Part shown: positions 9,105 to 16,731 of the stretch, one piece after another
Layout: each line of letters opens with the position of its first letter
How positions within the stretch are numbered: the first letter of the stretch is position 1
Assembly (NCBI GenBank): GCA_937895345.1
Contig: CALAWP010000022.1
Location: forward strand, 1-40,708
Length of the DNA: 40,708 nt
Reading direction: 5' to 3'
Source of the DNA: an uncultured Paenibacillus sp.
GTDB lineage: Bacteria; Bacillota; Bacilli; Paenibacillales; Paenibacillaceae
Translations under genes and position numbers: made by a program
Notes under the pieces: model-generated
What the model saw: only the letters and a program-made list of their open reading frames with translations
Database searches by the model: none
What the model was told of the DNA's origin: nothing

Positions 9105-9254
9105 CTATCGCGTCTCGCGATGAGGAGTCTGCTCGTTACAGAACTTGCAAAACTTCTTCAACTCGATGCGGTCGGGGTGATTGCGTTTGTTTTTCGTCGT
9201 CGCATAGTTTCTTTGCTTGCAGTTTGTGCATGCCAGCGTAATGATAACCCGCAT
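9105..9254 (-). CDS. rpmG: 50S ribosomal protein L33 (zinc-binding form)
   Basis: 49-residue L33, found by translating the minus strand directly: MRVIITLACTNCKQRNYATTKN then KRNHPDRIELKKFCKFCNEQTPHRETR. Two CxxC pairs (CTNC and CKFC) make this the zinc-binding (C+) type. The start ATG has GGGAGG 8 nt upstream. It is the first gene of the rpmG-secE-nusG unit, behind a strong promoter. Confidence 0.95.
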   Translation of the reverse strand: MRVIITLACTNCKQRNYATTKNKRNHPDRIELKKFCKFCNEQTPHRETR

Positions 9255-9397
9255 TGAATTACACCTCCCGAACTGCTATAAATACGAATCATTGAAGCTC
9301 TATAGTAAGTTCATTGATTCCTTCATCAAACGTCTTCAACGTTTCTAAGTTTCTAAAGCCATAAAGAAAAAAACCTCGAATTCAGGCCTACCTAAAC

Positions 9398-9426
9398 ACT
9401 TTAGCACAACGCACATACCGTGTCAA
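9398..9426 (-). promoter_or_regulatory. Sigma-A promoter for rpmG-secE-nusG
   Basis: Consensus -35 TTGACA (9421-9426), 17-nt spacer, -10 TAAAGT (9398-9403), reading toward rpmG, with a leader of about 135 nt. The 9255-9616 gap holds this promoter and the sigH terminator; nothing else is recognised in it. Confidence 0.75.
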
Positions 9427-9521
9427 CGTTCGCATGCAGCTTCCGGGATTGCAAATCTCTGGCAAGACATCGGTCTCTCGATTCTACCATTATGGACGAT
9501 TATACCCCGTTTAAAACCAAT

Positions 9522-9567
9522 GGACTGTCTTCTCTGCCTGAAAGCCGTCAGACAGAAAAGACAGTCC
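9522..9567 (-). terminator. Intrinsic terminator after sigH
   Basis: Near-perfect 20-bp stem (9522-9541 with 9548-9567, two G-U pairs in the RNA) and a 6-nt loop. In minus sense it is followed by ATTGGTTTTAAA. It lies about 50 nt past the sigH stop and separates sigH from the rpmG promoter. Confidence 0.85.
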
Positions 9568-9616
9568 GTTGCCGAAGCCGCGCTTTTCTTCGTAAGTACG
9601 GGACGAACCGCCTTCC

Positions 9617-10273
9617 TTACAGCGTTCCGCCAAAGTCCCTCACTTCTAAGTATCGTTCAAGTTTCCTCTTTACGCGCTGAAGCGCGTTGTCGATCGATTT
9701 GACGTGCCGGTCCAGGTCGACGGCGATTTCCTGATAGGATCTTCCGTCCAGGTAGAGCATCAGCACTTGCCGTTCCAAATCGCTCAATATTTCGGACATC
9801 TTGTATTCGAGCCCGGTGAATTCCTCCTGGTTGATAATCAACTCTTCGGGATCCGAAACGCGGGTGCCGCAAATGACGTCGAGCAAAGTTCGGTCGGAGT
9901 CTTCGTCGTAGATGGGCTTGTCCAGCGAAACATAGGAATTGAGAGGTATATGCTTCTGGCGGGTGGCCGTCTTGATGGCGGTTATGATCTGGCGGGTGAT
10001 GCAGAGCTCGGCAAAGGCCTTGAAGCTCGTCAGCTTGTCCCCTTTGAAGTCTCTGATCGCCTTGTACAGACCGATCATCCCTTCTTGCACGATATCCTCA
10101 CGGTCCGCGCCGATCAAGAAATATGACCTCGCCTTGGCTCTGACAAAATTTTTGTATTTATTAATCAAATATTCCAGCGCTATACTGTCGCCGTTACGGA
10201 CCGCTTCCACGATATCCTCATCCGTGCTGCTCCCATATTCGAGCGTACTCCATTCTTTGAGGTCGATGCCCAC
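9617..10273 (-). CDS. sigH: RNA polymerase sigma-H factor (Spo0H)
   Basis: 218-residue sigma-70-family factor that controls the transition to stationary phase and early sporulation in Bacillus. Region 2 is highly conserved (NFVRAKARSYFLIGADREDIVQEGMIGLYKAIRDF, then FKAFAELCITRQIITAIKTATRQKHIPLNSYVSLDKP). Region 4 contains LSDLERQVLMLYLDGRSYQEIAVDLDRHVKSIDNALQRVKRKL. The first ~25 residues are divergent from B. subtilis, as is usual. Context (yacP upstream, rpmG downstream) is the same as in B. subtilis. Confidence 0.96.
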   Translation of the reverse strand: MGIDLKEWSTLEYGSSTDEDIVEAVRNGDSIALEYLINKYKNFVRAKARSYFLIGADREDIVQEGMIGLYKAIRDFKGDKLTSFKAFAELCITRQIITAIKTATRQKHIPLNSYVSLDKPIYDEDSDRTLLDVICGTRVSDPEELIINQEEFTGLEYKMSEILSDLERQVLMLYLDGRSYQEIAVDLDRHVKSIDNALQRVKRKLERYLEVRDFGGTL

Positions 10274-10332
10274 AATCTATCCCTCCGGCCTGCAAGGCGT
10301 ACACCGCTAGATTCGTCAAGAAATATAGAGTC

Positions 10333-10362
10333 AGTATACCGTAAGAAACGTTGAAGCGTCAA
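10333..10362 (-). promoter_or_regulatory. Sigma-A promoter for sigH
   Basis: TTGACG (10357-10362), 18-nt spacer, TATACT (10333-10338), about 50 nt upstream of the sigH start and reading toward it. The rest of the 10274-10486 gap is AT-rich, with an 8-bp inverted repeat TATGTTAT...ATAACATA near 10443-10478. Confidence 0.65.
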
Positions 10363-10486
10363 CCGAGAGAGCGCGCGAATACTATCGATTTACTAGTAAA
10401 AATGTAACAATGTGGGACGTTCGGTGAGGAAGTATAACCCTGTATGTTATTATATATAACAAATATATAACATATAAGCCGAACCG

Positions 10487-11011
10487 TCACTTTTCTCCTC
10501 TTCGAAGGCGCTCCAATTGGCTTCGCACATCCAGGCTCAGCCGGTTGTCGAGCGTATTTCTTCGGTCGGGGCGCTGCTCCGTTATGGACTGCTCGATTTC
10601 CTTCCGGCTTTGGCCGACGTCGATCAGCAATTCCCTCGCCGACACCCGCAGCGCGCCTCTGCCGAAAATGACGTGCTGCTCCACCAAATCCGAAGTCGCC
10701 ACATAAACGTGGCGCCTTCGGGACAGCAGCTCCGCGCACAGCCGCTCGATGCATTCGTCGGCGGTTTCTTTTTCTTTCGTGTAGACGACCGTAAGCTTGT
10801 TTTGCTTGTAGGTAGCTCCCAGCCCCGGTACCTGGTGCGCGTCGAAGACGACGAAGATGCCCATGCCGGTGTAGCCCTGATAATCGGCCAGCATGTCCAG
10901 AAGCCGGTCGCGGGCGTCCTCGAGATCATGCTCCTTCAGCCTCTCCAGCTCCGGCCAGGAGCCGATAATGTTGTAGCCGTCCACAAGAAGCACGTCGTTG
11001 CGGCGTTTCAT
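10487..11011 (-). CDS. rae1: NYN-domain endoribonuclease YacP/Rae1
   Basis: 174-residue NYN/PIN-like nuclease. B. subtilis YacP (Rae1) cleaves mRNA in the ribosomal A site. The NYN fold residues are visible: DVLLVDGYNIIGSWPEL at the N-terminus (Asp/Asn), FVVFDAHQVPG, YTKEKETADECIERLC (acidic) and VYVATSDLVEQHVIFGRGALRVSARELL. It starts 2 nt after the rlmB stop, so it is translationally close-coupled. Function is by family and synteny. Confidence 0.88.
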   Translation of the reverse strand: MKRRNDVLLVDGYNIIGSWPELERLKEHDLEDARDRLLDMLADYQGYTGMGIFVVFDAHQVPGLGATYKQNKLTVVYTKEKETADECIERLCAELLSRRRHVYVATSDLVEQHVIFGRGALRVSARELLIDVGQSRKEIEQSITEQRPDRRNTLDNRLSLDVRSQLERLRRGEK

Positions 11012-11013
11012 TC

Positions 11014-11769
11014 CTAGCCGCCCCGGCGCTGCCGGACAACCTCGTACATCAGCACGCCCGCGGCGACGGAGGCGTTCAGCGAATTAAGCTTGCCGTACAT
11101 CGGCAGCTTCACGAGAAAATCGCATTTCTCCTTGACGAGACGTCCCATCCCTTTGCTCTCGTTGCCAATCACCAGCGCCAGCGGCAGATCGAGCTTCGCC
11201 GCATAAGCATCCTGGGCGGCGCCGACATCCGTTCCCGCTACCCAGACGCCTTCGCTCTTCAGCTTGTCGATCGTTTGGGCCAGATTCGTTACCCGAGCGA
11301 CCGGGACATGCTCGGCCGCCCCCGCCGACGTCTTCAGCACCGTAGCCGTCAAGCCGGCCGAACGGCGCTTCGGAATGATAACGCCGTGGACGCCCGTGCA
11401 TTCCGCCGTGCGCAGAATCGAACCCAAATTGTGCGGATCCTCGATTTCGTCGAGCACCAGCACAAAAGGAGCCTCGCCTTTGGCAGCCGCCGCAGCGAGC
11501 AGGTCCTCGACCTCCGCGTAGGCGAAAGCCGCCGCCTGCGCCACGACGCCTTGATGAGCCAGTCCCGCGGCCATCGCGTCCAGCTTGCGCTTGTCCACCG
11601 TTTGCACGACGACGCCCTGCTTTTTCGCTTCGGCCGTTATCGCCGCCGTCTGATTTTTTTGCGCGCCTTCGGCCAGCCATATCTTGTTGATCTCCCGGCC
11701 GGAACGAAGCGCCTCAAGCACGGGATGCTTGCCGACGATCCATTCCTCCCGGTTCATTTCCTCCGACAT
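11014..11769 (-). CDS. rlmB: 23S rRNA (guanosine-2'-O-)-methyltransferase RlmB family (TrmH/SpoU)
   Basis: 251-residue SPOUT methyltransferase. The N-terminal substrate-binding domain (IVGKHPVLEALRSGREINKIWLAEG) precedes the knotted SAM-binding domain with LVLDEIEDPHNLGSILRTAECTGVHGVIIP (motif 1), LVIGNESKGMGRLVKEKCD (motif 2) and LPMYGKLNSLNASVAAGVLMYE (motif 3). B. subtilis YacO (RlmB) modifies 23S rRNA at the G2251 equivalent; the exact site here is inferred. It follows mrnC in the cysS operon. Confidence 0.92.
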   Translation of the reverse strand: MSEEMNREEWIVGKHPVLEALRSGREINKIWLAEGAQKNQTAAITAEAKKQGVVVQTVDKRKLDAMAAGLAHQGVVAQAAAFAYAEVEDLLAAAAAKGEAPFVLVLDEIEDPHNLGSILRTAECTGVHGVIIPKRRSAGLTATVLKTSAGAAEHVPVARVTNLAQTIDKLKSEGVWVAGTDVGAAQDAYAAKLDLPLALVIGNESKGMGRLVKEKCDFLVKLPMYGKLNSLNASVAAGVLMYEVVRQRRGG

Positions 11770-11859
11770 CGTTAACCCTCCCAGGTTTGTCTCGGCCGGC
11801 CGGCACGCCCTTCGAATTCCTCCATTCGAAAACGGTGCCGCCTCGATGCCTACGTATGT

Positions 11860-12309
11860 TTATTCCCGGTCCGCAAGCGCGCCATGCAGCAGCTCGCCGA
11901 TCCGCTCGAATTTCCCTTCGAAATACAAATAGCCGACCAAACATTCCAGCGCCGTCGCATGACGGTAATCCGCAGGGTCGGCGTTTTTCGGAGGAGCGCC
12001 GGACTTGGCGTTTCTCCCCCGGCGGACGATGTCCGCTTCCTCCTCCGTCAACAGGGGCTGCAAACGCTCAAGCAGCTTCCGCTGCGCCTTGGCCGACACA
12101 AGCGACGTCGCTTCCTTATGTAGGTGCTGCGGCTTATGGTTCGGCAGCGAAATCAAATATTGCCTGACGGCCAATTCAAATACCGCATCGCCCATATACG
12201 CCAGAACGACGGGATTCATCAATCCCGTCTTCTGCTGCGGCCGGTGATAGGCGAGCGGATTCGGCTCCTTCCGGTCATCCATGCGGCCGATCTCCCTGCG
12301 CTCGGTCAT
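11860..12309 (-). CDS. mrnC: Mini-ribonuclease III (MrnC)
   Basis: 149-residue RNase III-like nuclease lacking the dsRNA-binding domain; in B. subtilis it matures 23S rRNA ends. The catalytic signature is NPVVLAYMGDAVFELAVRQYL near residues 32-52 and the second acidic cluster is HATALECLVGYLYFEGK. RRGRNAKSGAPPKN is family-specific. The ATG at 12309 overlaps the cysS stop (ATGA). A second ATG at 12282, with GGGAG upstream, is an equally reasonable start giving 140 residues. The frame is open much further upstream only because it shadows cysS. Confidence 0.92.
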   Translation of the reverse strand: MTERREIGRMDDRKEPNPLAYHRPQQKTGLMNPVVLAYMGDAVFELAVRQYLISLPNHKPQHLHKEATSLVSAKAQRKLLERLQPLLTEEEADIVRRGRNAKSGAPPKNADPADYRHATALECLVGYLYFEGKFERIGELLHGALADRE

Positions 12310-13730
12310 TTGCGCCGCCAGCGAATGCCTTGCGGCGTATCTTCGAGCACGATATTTTGCGCTTGAAGCAAATCCCGGATCTCGTCCGCTCTCGCCCAAT
12401 TTTTGGACTTGCGCGCCTCCGTCCGCTCCTGAATCAGCTTCTCGATCTCCTCGTCCAGCAGATCGTCGCCGCTTTGATCCGCCGGCAGCAAGCCGAGAAC
12501 GCCGTCCATCTGCTCCATCGCATCCAGCAAAGCTTTGAGCCCCGCCGCGGTGACGCCGTCGCGGCTCATGTACTGATTCGCCTCGGCCACCAGCTCGAAC
12601 ATGGCGGTAATCGCATCCGGCGTGCCGAAATCGTCGTCCATCTTCGCGCGGAACTGCGCCGCAATCGCCGAAATTTTGGCCTCGAGCTCCGGCTCCGCCG
12701 CAGCGCCGTCTGCGCCGATCCCCGCCGTCTCCAGCGTTTGGAGCCGATGCTTCAGGTTGCCGGCGCAATTGGCGATGCGCTCCACGCTGTTTTCCGCCTG
12801 CGCGATTGTCTCGTCGCTGAAGTTGAGCGGACTGCGGTAATGCGTCGACAGCATGAAGTAACGGATCGCTTGAGGCTTGACGCGCTTCACGAGCTCGTGC
12901 ACCGTAATGCCGTTGCCCAGCGACTTGGACATTTTTTCGTTGTTGATATGAATATAGCCGTTATGCATCCAGTAGTTGGCGAGCGGCTTGCCGGTCAGCG
13001 ACTCCGACTGGGCCACTTCGCACTCGTGATGCGGGAACTGCAAATCGTGGCCGCCGCCGTGAATGTCGAGCGTGTCGCCCAAATATTTGCGCGCCATGGC
13101 CGAGCATTCGATATGCCAGCCCGGACGTCCCGGGCCCCACGGGCTGTCCCAGCTGATCTCGCCGGGCTTGGCGCTTTTCCACAGCACAAAGTCCTGCTCG
13201 CTCCGCTTCCGGCCGTCCACCTCGATACGGATGCCGAACTGCAGCTCTTCGATATTTTGATGAGAGAGCTTGCCGTATTCCGGGAAGGACGACGTGCGGA
13301 AATAGACGTCCCCTTCGCTTTCGTATGCGTGCCCCCGCTCGACCAGCTCGGCGATAAACTGAACGATATCTCCGATATGGTCGGTCACGCGGGGATTGAG
13401 CGTCGCCTTGCGGATGCCTAGCGCTTCAATGTCCTCGTAGAACGCCGCCACGAATTTGTCGGCAATCTCCGGTACGGTAGAGCCCGCTTCCTCGGCCTTC
13501 CGGATCAGCTTGTCGTCGACGTCGGTAAAGTTGACGATATAACGGACCTCGTAGCCGGCATATTCCAGGTAACGCCGCACCACGTCGAAAAAAATCGCCG
13601 GCCTGGCGTTGCCGATATGAATATAGTCGTATACCGTCGGCCCGCACACGTACATCTTTACCTTGCCCGGCTCAAGCGGCTTGAATGCTTCCTTGGATCT
13701 GGTAAGCGAATTATATATCGATACGGTCAT
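12306..13730 (-). CDS. cysS: Cysteinyl-tRNA synthetase
   Basis: 474-residue class I synthetase. The HIGH-type motif is in PTVYDYIHIGNARP (residues 31-44). Zinc ligands include Cys29 and the WHIECSAMA and HGGGHDLQFPHHECE segments. KMSKS is near residue 266 (NNEKMSKSLGN). The C-terminal anticodon region ends in QNIVLEDTPQGIRWRRK. It begins inside the end of cysE (20-nt overlap) and shares the T-box-controlled transcript, so both cysteine synthesis and charging respond to uncharged tRNA-Cys. Confidence 0.97.
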   Translation of the reverse strand: MTVSIYNSLTRSKEAFKPLEPGKVKMYVCGPTVYDYIHIGNARPAIFFDVVRRYLEYAGYEVRYIVNFTDVDDKLIRKAEEAGSTVPEIADKFVAAFYEDIEALGIRKATLNPRVTDHIGDIVQFIAELVERGHAYESEGDVYFRTSSFPEYGKLSHQNIEELQFGIRIEVDGRKRSEQDFVLWKSAKPGEISWDSPWGPGRPGWHIECSAMARKYLGDTLDIHGGGHDLQFPHHECEVAQSESLTGKPLANYWMHNGYIHINNEKMSKSLGNGITVHELVKRVKPQAIRYFMLSTHYRSPLNFSDETIAQAENSVERIANCAGNLKHRLQTLETAGIGADGAAAEPELEAKISAIAAQFRAKMDDDFGTPDAITAMFELVAEANQYMSRDGVTAAGLKALLDAMEQMDGVLGLLPADQSGDDLLDEEIEKLIQERTEARKSKNWARADEIRDLLQAQNIVLEDTPQGIRWRRK

Positions 13731-14391
13731 ATTCCTTAACTCCTTCTGCGGGATTCGAGCTTCGAAGCTCCTTAAGCTCCGACTTCAGCCCGTCGATTTC
13801 CTTCTGCATGGCGCGCAGCATCTCGATGACCGGGTCCGGGAGATTCGTATGGTCCAGACGGTCTCTTACTCGCTCGCCGTTTCGCCGCACGACTCTGCCC
13901 GGATTGCCCACGACAGTGCAATTGTCCGGCACTTCGCGAAGCACGACGGCGTTCGAGCCGATGTTCGAATAGTCGCCGACGGTGAACGAACCGAGCACTT
14001 TGGCGCCCGAGCCGATGACGACATGGTTGCCGATCGTCGGATGCCGCTTGCCCTTCTCCTTGCCGGTTCCCCCAAGCGTGACGCCTTGGTAGATGACGAC
14101 GTCGTCCCCGATTTCGCAAGTCTCTCCGATGACGACGCCCATGCCGTGGTCGATGAACAGCCTCTGGCCGATCTTCGCTCCGGGATGAATTTCGATCCCC
14201 GTCATGAACCGGCTGAATTGCGAGACGATCCGGGCCAGCGTAAACCAGCCCATGCGGTACAGCCGGTGCGCGATGCGATGAGCCCAGATGGCGTGAAGAC
14301 CCGAATAGGTGAAAATAACCTCGAACCGGCTCCGCGCCGCCGGATCGTTCTCGAATACGGCTTGCACATCCGAACGAAATTGACGAAACAT
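13711..14391 (-). CDS. cysE: Serine O-acetyltransferase
   Basis: 226-residue serine acetyltransferase, which makes O-acetylserine for cysteine synthesis. The N-terminal helical part (FRSDVQAVFENDPAARSRFEVIFTYSGLHAIWAHRIAHRLY) is followed by a left-handed beta-helix of hexapeptide repeats (IHPGAKIGQRLFIDHGMGVVIGETCEIGDDVVIYQGVTLGG), including the catalytic His in the DHGMG loop. I start at ATG 14391 (GGGGGAG upstream, MFRQFRSD); the frame is open to 14457 but the extra residues do not fit the family. A cysteine T-box lies immediately upstream. Confidence 0.96.
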   Translation of the reverse strand: MFRQFRSDVQAVFENDPAARSRFEVIFTYSGLHAIWAHRIAHRLYRMGWFTLARIVSQFSRFMTGIEIHPGAKIGQRLFIDHGMGVVIGETCEIGDDVVIYQGVTLGGTGKEKGKRHPTIGNHVVIGSGAKVLGSFTVGDYSNIGSNAVVLREVPDNCTVVGNPGRVVRRNGERVRDRLDHTNLPDPVIEMLRAMQKEIDGLKSELKELRSSNPAEGVKEYDRIDI

Positions 14392-14461
14392 GATAACTCC
14401 CCCTTGATCTGCCTGCTCCCCTGTCCAATGCCGCGCATGCTCTCTCTGTAGTCCCATGCAA

Positions 14462-14815
14462 AACGCCTCTGCAGCTCCATGGCTGCAGAGGCGTTGACGT
14501 TCGCGGTTCCACTCTGCTTGACCGGTCAGACGGCAAGTTGCGCGGCCCGGTCATCTTGACGTCCTTAACGCGGACTTTCGTTGCCGCCTACCCCGGCGTC
14601 CTCCATACGGCCGCCGATGCGAATAACCGTATGGACCAGCGCCGGCTCGGAGCAAGGCTCCCAGGTGCAATTTTCCGTTTGGGCGAATGAGACAACTTCC
14701 AGCCGCCGTCTCCTGTCCGGCGCTTGCAAGCTGCGCCGTCCTCGGAAGCATGGCGGTTGTCCTCTCTGTGCATCCGCGGCCTAACGTACTTCTCCTGTTC
14801 ATTGCCGATCTATAT
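14462..14815 (-). promoter_or_regulatory. T-box riboswitch, cysteine specifier UGC
   Basis: Leader RNA sensing uncharged tRNA-Cys. In transcript order it shows the lower stem I strand CAGG (14794-14797), the AGTA element (14787-14790), the AGAGAG motif (14762-14767), a long stem I, and the specifier UGC followed by A (14667-14669). The closing strand CCTG follows the specifier. The T-box core TGGAACCGCG is at 14502-14511. It ends in a 13-bp terminator stem ACGCCTCTGCAGC / GCTGCAGAGGCGT (14463-14494) with a TTTT tail. The specifier assignment follows from its position directly 5' of the stem I closing strand and agrees with the downstream cysE-cysS genes. Confidence 0.93.
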
Positions 14816-14823
14816 AAGTTGTA

Positions 14824-14852
14824 CTAATACTATTTATTCCCAGTTGCATCAA
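14824..14852 (-). promoter_or_regulatory. Possible promoter just upstream of the T-box
   Basis: TTGATG (14847-14852), 17 nt, TATTAG (14824-14829) would start a transcript close to the 5' end of T-box stem I. It is weaker than the promoter at 14973-15001 and may not be used. Confidence 0.35.
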
Positions 14853-14855
14853 GCT

Positions 14856-14945
14856 GCATGAGGAATCGACTTCCGATCAATCCCCGAAGAGGCATCTCCC
14901 TGCAAAGGCGGACACAGCCGCCTCTCCGGTTCGATTTCCTCATCC
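14856..14945 (-). repeat. Copy A of a paired foldable element flanking gltX
   Basis: A 90-nt element whose ends are complementary: in minus sense ATGAGGAA(A)TCGA at the 5' end pairs with TCGATTCCTCAT at the 3' end. Inside are a hairpin GGCGG-CTGTGT-CCGCC and a CCTC-TTCG-GGGG hairpin. Its first and last parts match copy B at 16542-16666: 23 nt identical at one end (26 nt if the shared flank is counted) and about 40 nt closely similar at the other. The middles differ. It begins about 20 nt after the predicted start of the transcript from the promoter at 14973-15001 and precedes the T-box. No protein or known leader family is recognised; the T-box core is absent. Confidence 0.7.
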
Positions 14946-14972
14946 CGGTTGTTTCTCGCGATTATTAGTCAT

Positions 14973-15001
14973 AGTATACATAATCGCCATGAGGGTGACA
15001 A
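14973..15001 (-). promoter_or_regulatory. Sigma-A promoter for the cysE-cysS operon
   Basis: TTGTCA (14996-15001), exactly 17 nt, TATACT (14973-14978), reading minus. The predicted start near 14966 would place copy A of the repeat element at the 5' end of the leader, followed by the T-box. Together with the T-box and copy A this accounts for the 644-nt gap 14392-15035. Confidence 0.65.
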
Positions 15002-15035
15002 GTGCCGGACTGCGCCGATTCGGGCGCCCGCCCGC

Positions 15036-16496
15036 TCAGCCCAGCCGCACCTTCAGGCGGGCGATGACTTTGTCTCGCCCCAGAAGCGCGATCGATTGGT
15101 TCAGATCCGGGCCGTGCGTCTGGCCGGTCAGCGCCGCCCGAATCGGCATGAACAGCGATTTGCCCTTGCAGCCCGTTTCCTTCTGCACCGCCTTGATCAT
15201 TTCCTTGATGCCGTCTACGCCGAACGCGTCCGGGTCGGCCTCCACCTGCGCAAGGAACGCCGCCAGTACGGCCGGCGCCGTCTCCTCCGCCAATACGGCG
15301 GCCGCTTCTTCTTCTTCCTGCACTTCCTCGCGGAAGAACAGCTCCGTAACCGGCACGATGTCGGAAGCGCTGCGCAGCTTGTCCTGATGGAGCGCCACCA
15401 GCGCCGTCACCCATTCCCTGCCCGCTTCGTCCAGCGGCTCCGCCAGCCTTCCGGCTTGCTGAAGATGCGGCAGACACAAGGCGACCATGCGGTCCAAGTC
15501 GGCTCTCTTCACATATTCGTTGTTCATCCAGGCCAGCTTCTGCGTGTCGAACACGGCCGGACTGCGGCTCAGCCTGGCCGCGTTAAACGCCTCGATCAAT
15601 TCCTCGCGAGCAAACAGCTCCCGCTCGCCCTCCGGCGACCAGCCCAGCAGCGCAATGAAGTTGAACATCGCTTCGGGCAAATAGCCGAGCCGATCGTATT
15701 GCTCGATAAACTGGATAATCGATTCGTCCCGCTTGCTCAGCTTTTTCTTCGACTCGTTCACGATCAGCGTCATGTGGGCGAACACGGGCGGCTCCCAGCC
15801 GAACGCCTCGTAAATCATCAGCTGCCTCGGCGTATTGGAAATATGGTCCTCGCCTCTCAGCACATGGCTGATCTTCATCAAATGGTCGTCGACGGCAACC
15901 GCAAAATTGTACGTCGGAATGCCGTCCTTCTTCACGATGACAAAGTCGCCCATCTCCGCCGTATCGAACGTAATTTCGCCCTTCACCATATCGACGAACG
16001 TATACGAGCGGCCTTCGGGCACGCGGAACCGGATGCTGGCGGTCCGCCCCTCCGCTTCGAACGCGCTCTGCTGCTCCGGCGTCAAATCGCGGTGCTTGCC
16101 GGAATAACGGGGCGTCTCGCCGCGCGCCATCTGCTCCTCGCGCTCCCGTTCCAGCTCTTCTTCCGTGCAGTAGCAGCGGTAGGCGAGTCCGCGGTCCAGC
16201 AGGTCCTGCCAATAAGTTCGGTATATATCGAGACGCTCCGTTTGGCGGTAAGGTCCGTATTCCCCGCCGACGTCGACGCTTTCGTCCCAGTCGATGCCCA
16301 GCCATTTCAAGTAGTTCAGCTGATTTTCTTCCCCGCCGGCAACGTTCCGCTTCACATCTGTATCCTCGATGCGAATAATGAATTTGCCGCCTTGGCTTCT
16401 GGCAAATAAATAATTGAATAAGGCCGTTCTGGCGTTGCCGATATGCAAATGCCCCGTCGGCGACGGCGCGTAACGAACGCGAATGTCCGCAGTCAT
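15036..16496 (-). CDS. gltX: Glutamyl-tRNA synthetase
   Basis: 486-residue class I synthetase. The ATP-binding motif is in YAPSPTGHLHIGNARTALFNYLFAR (residues 9-33) and KLSKRDESII is near residue 250. In Bacillales this enzyme normally charges both tRNA-Glu and tRNA-Gln, the latter corrected by GatCAB; that is family knowledge, not visible here. Of two close ATGs, 16496 is chosen because GGAGGAG lies 7 nt upstream. The frame is open through the upstream repeat element to 16682, but those residues do not match the family. The gene is bracketed by the two element copies. Confidence 0.96.
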   Translation of the reverse strand: MTADIRVRYAPSPTGHLHIGNARTALFNYLFARSQGGKFIIRIEDTDVKRNVAGGEENQLNYLKWLGIDWDESVDVGGEYGPYRQTERLDIYRTYWQDLLDRGLAYRCYCTEEELEREREEQMARGETPRYSGKHRDLTPEQQSAFEAEGRTASIRFRVPEGRSYTFVDMVKGEITFDTAEMGDFVIVKKDGIPTYNFAVAVDDHLMKISHVLRGEDHISNTPRQLMIYEAFGWEPPVFAHMTLIVNESKKKLSKRDESIIQFIEQYDRLGYLPEAMFNFIALLGWSPEGERELFAREELIEAFNAARLSRSPAVFDTQKLAWMNNEYVKRADLDRMVALCLPHLQQAGRLAEPLDEAGREWVTALVALHQDKLRSASDIVPVTELFFREEVQEEEEAAAVLAEETAPAVLAAFLAQVEADPDAFGVDGIKEMIKAVQKETGCKGKSLFMPIRAALTGQTHGPDLNQSIALLGRDKVIARLKVRLG

Positions 16497-16541
16497 GATC
16501 ATACTCCTCCTCTTGTTCCGCATATGCACACGGGCCATGCT

Positions 16542-16666
16542 GCATGAGGAATCGACTTCCGATCGCTCTCGCAGTGGGATGCTTGGATTGCCTTGGACCG
16601 TTTTACGGTTACCAACCCTCTGCAAAGGCGACCACTGCCGTTTCTCCAGTTCGATTTCCTCATTCC
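16542..16666 (-). repeat. Copy B of the paired foldable element, in the gltX leader
   Basis: A 125-nt element sharing with copy A the 5' part (GAGGAAATCGAAC, then GGAGA, CGGC, GCCTTTGCAG) and the 3' part (GATCGG, AAGTCGATTCCTCATGC). The closing stem ATGAGGAA/TTCCTCAT is retained. In place of copy A's short middle it carries a longer hairpin, TTGG-TA-ACCGT-AAA-ACGGT-CCAA (about 16592-16612). Its 5' edge coincides with the predicted transcription start of gltX, and it ends 45 nt before the gltX start codon. A different middle between conserved paired ends suggests a structured RNA rather than a protein-coding remnant. Confidence 0.7.
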
Positions 16667-16670
16667 GCCC

Positions 16671-16703
16671 AGCATTGTACAATGCTCTGATTTAACCTTC
16701 TAA
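16671..16703 (-). promoter_or_regulatory. Possible gltX promoter with a palindrome over the -10
   Basis: TTAGAA (16698-16703), 18 nt, TACAAT (16674-16679), reading minus. The -10 lies inside a perfect 16-nt palindrome, AGCATTGTACAATGCT (16671-16686), which could be an operator. The -35 match is moderate. Confidence 0.45.
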
Positions 16704-16731
16704 ACGCTTTAGTTCTTTATACGCTTTGCCG

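Noticed and set aside
9420..9702. Small plus-strand frames across the rpmG-sigH gap.
   Set aside because: They cross the sigH terminator and the 3' end of sigH and lack ribosome binding sites.
11860..12768. A 302-residue version of MrnC with a long N-terminal extension.
   Set aside because: The extra residues come from an alternative frame of cysS; the family starts near the cysS stop.
14856..14945. tRNA-like gene, because of a TTCGA-containing arm on the plus strand.
   Set aside because: No anticodon arm, D-arm or acceptor pairing of tRNA form can be drawn; the closing stem is longer and differently placed.
16497..16682. N-terminal extension of GltX through the upstream element.
   Set aside because: The residues do not match GluRS, and the family start has a good ribosome binding site.
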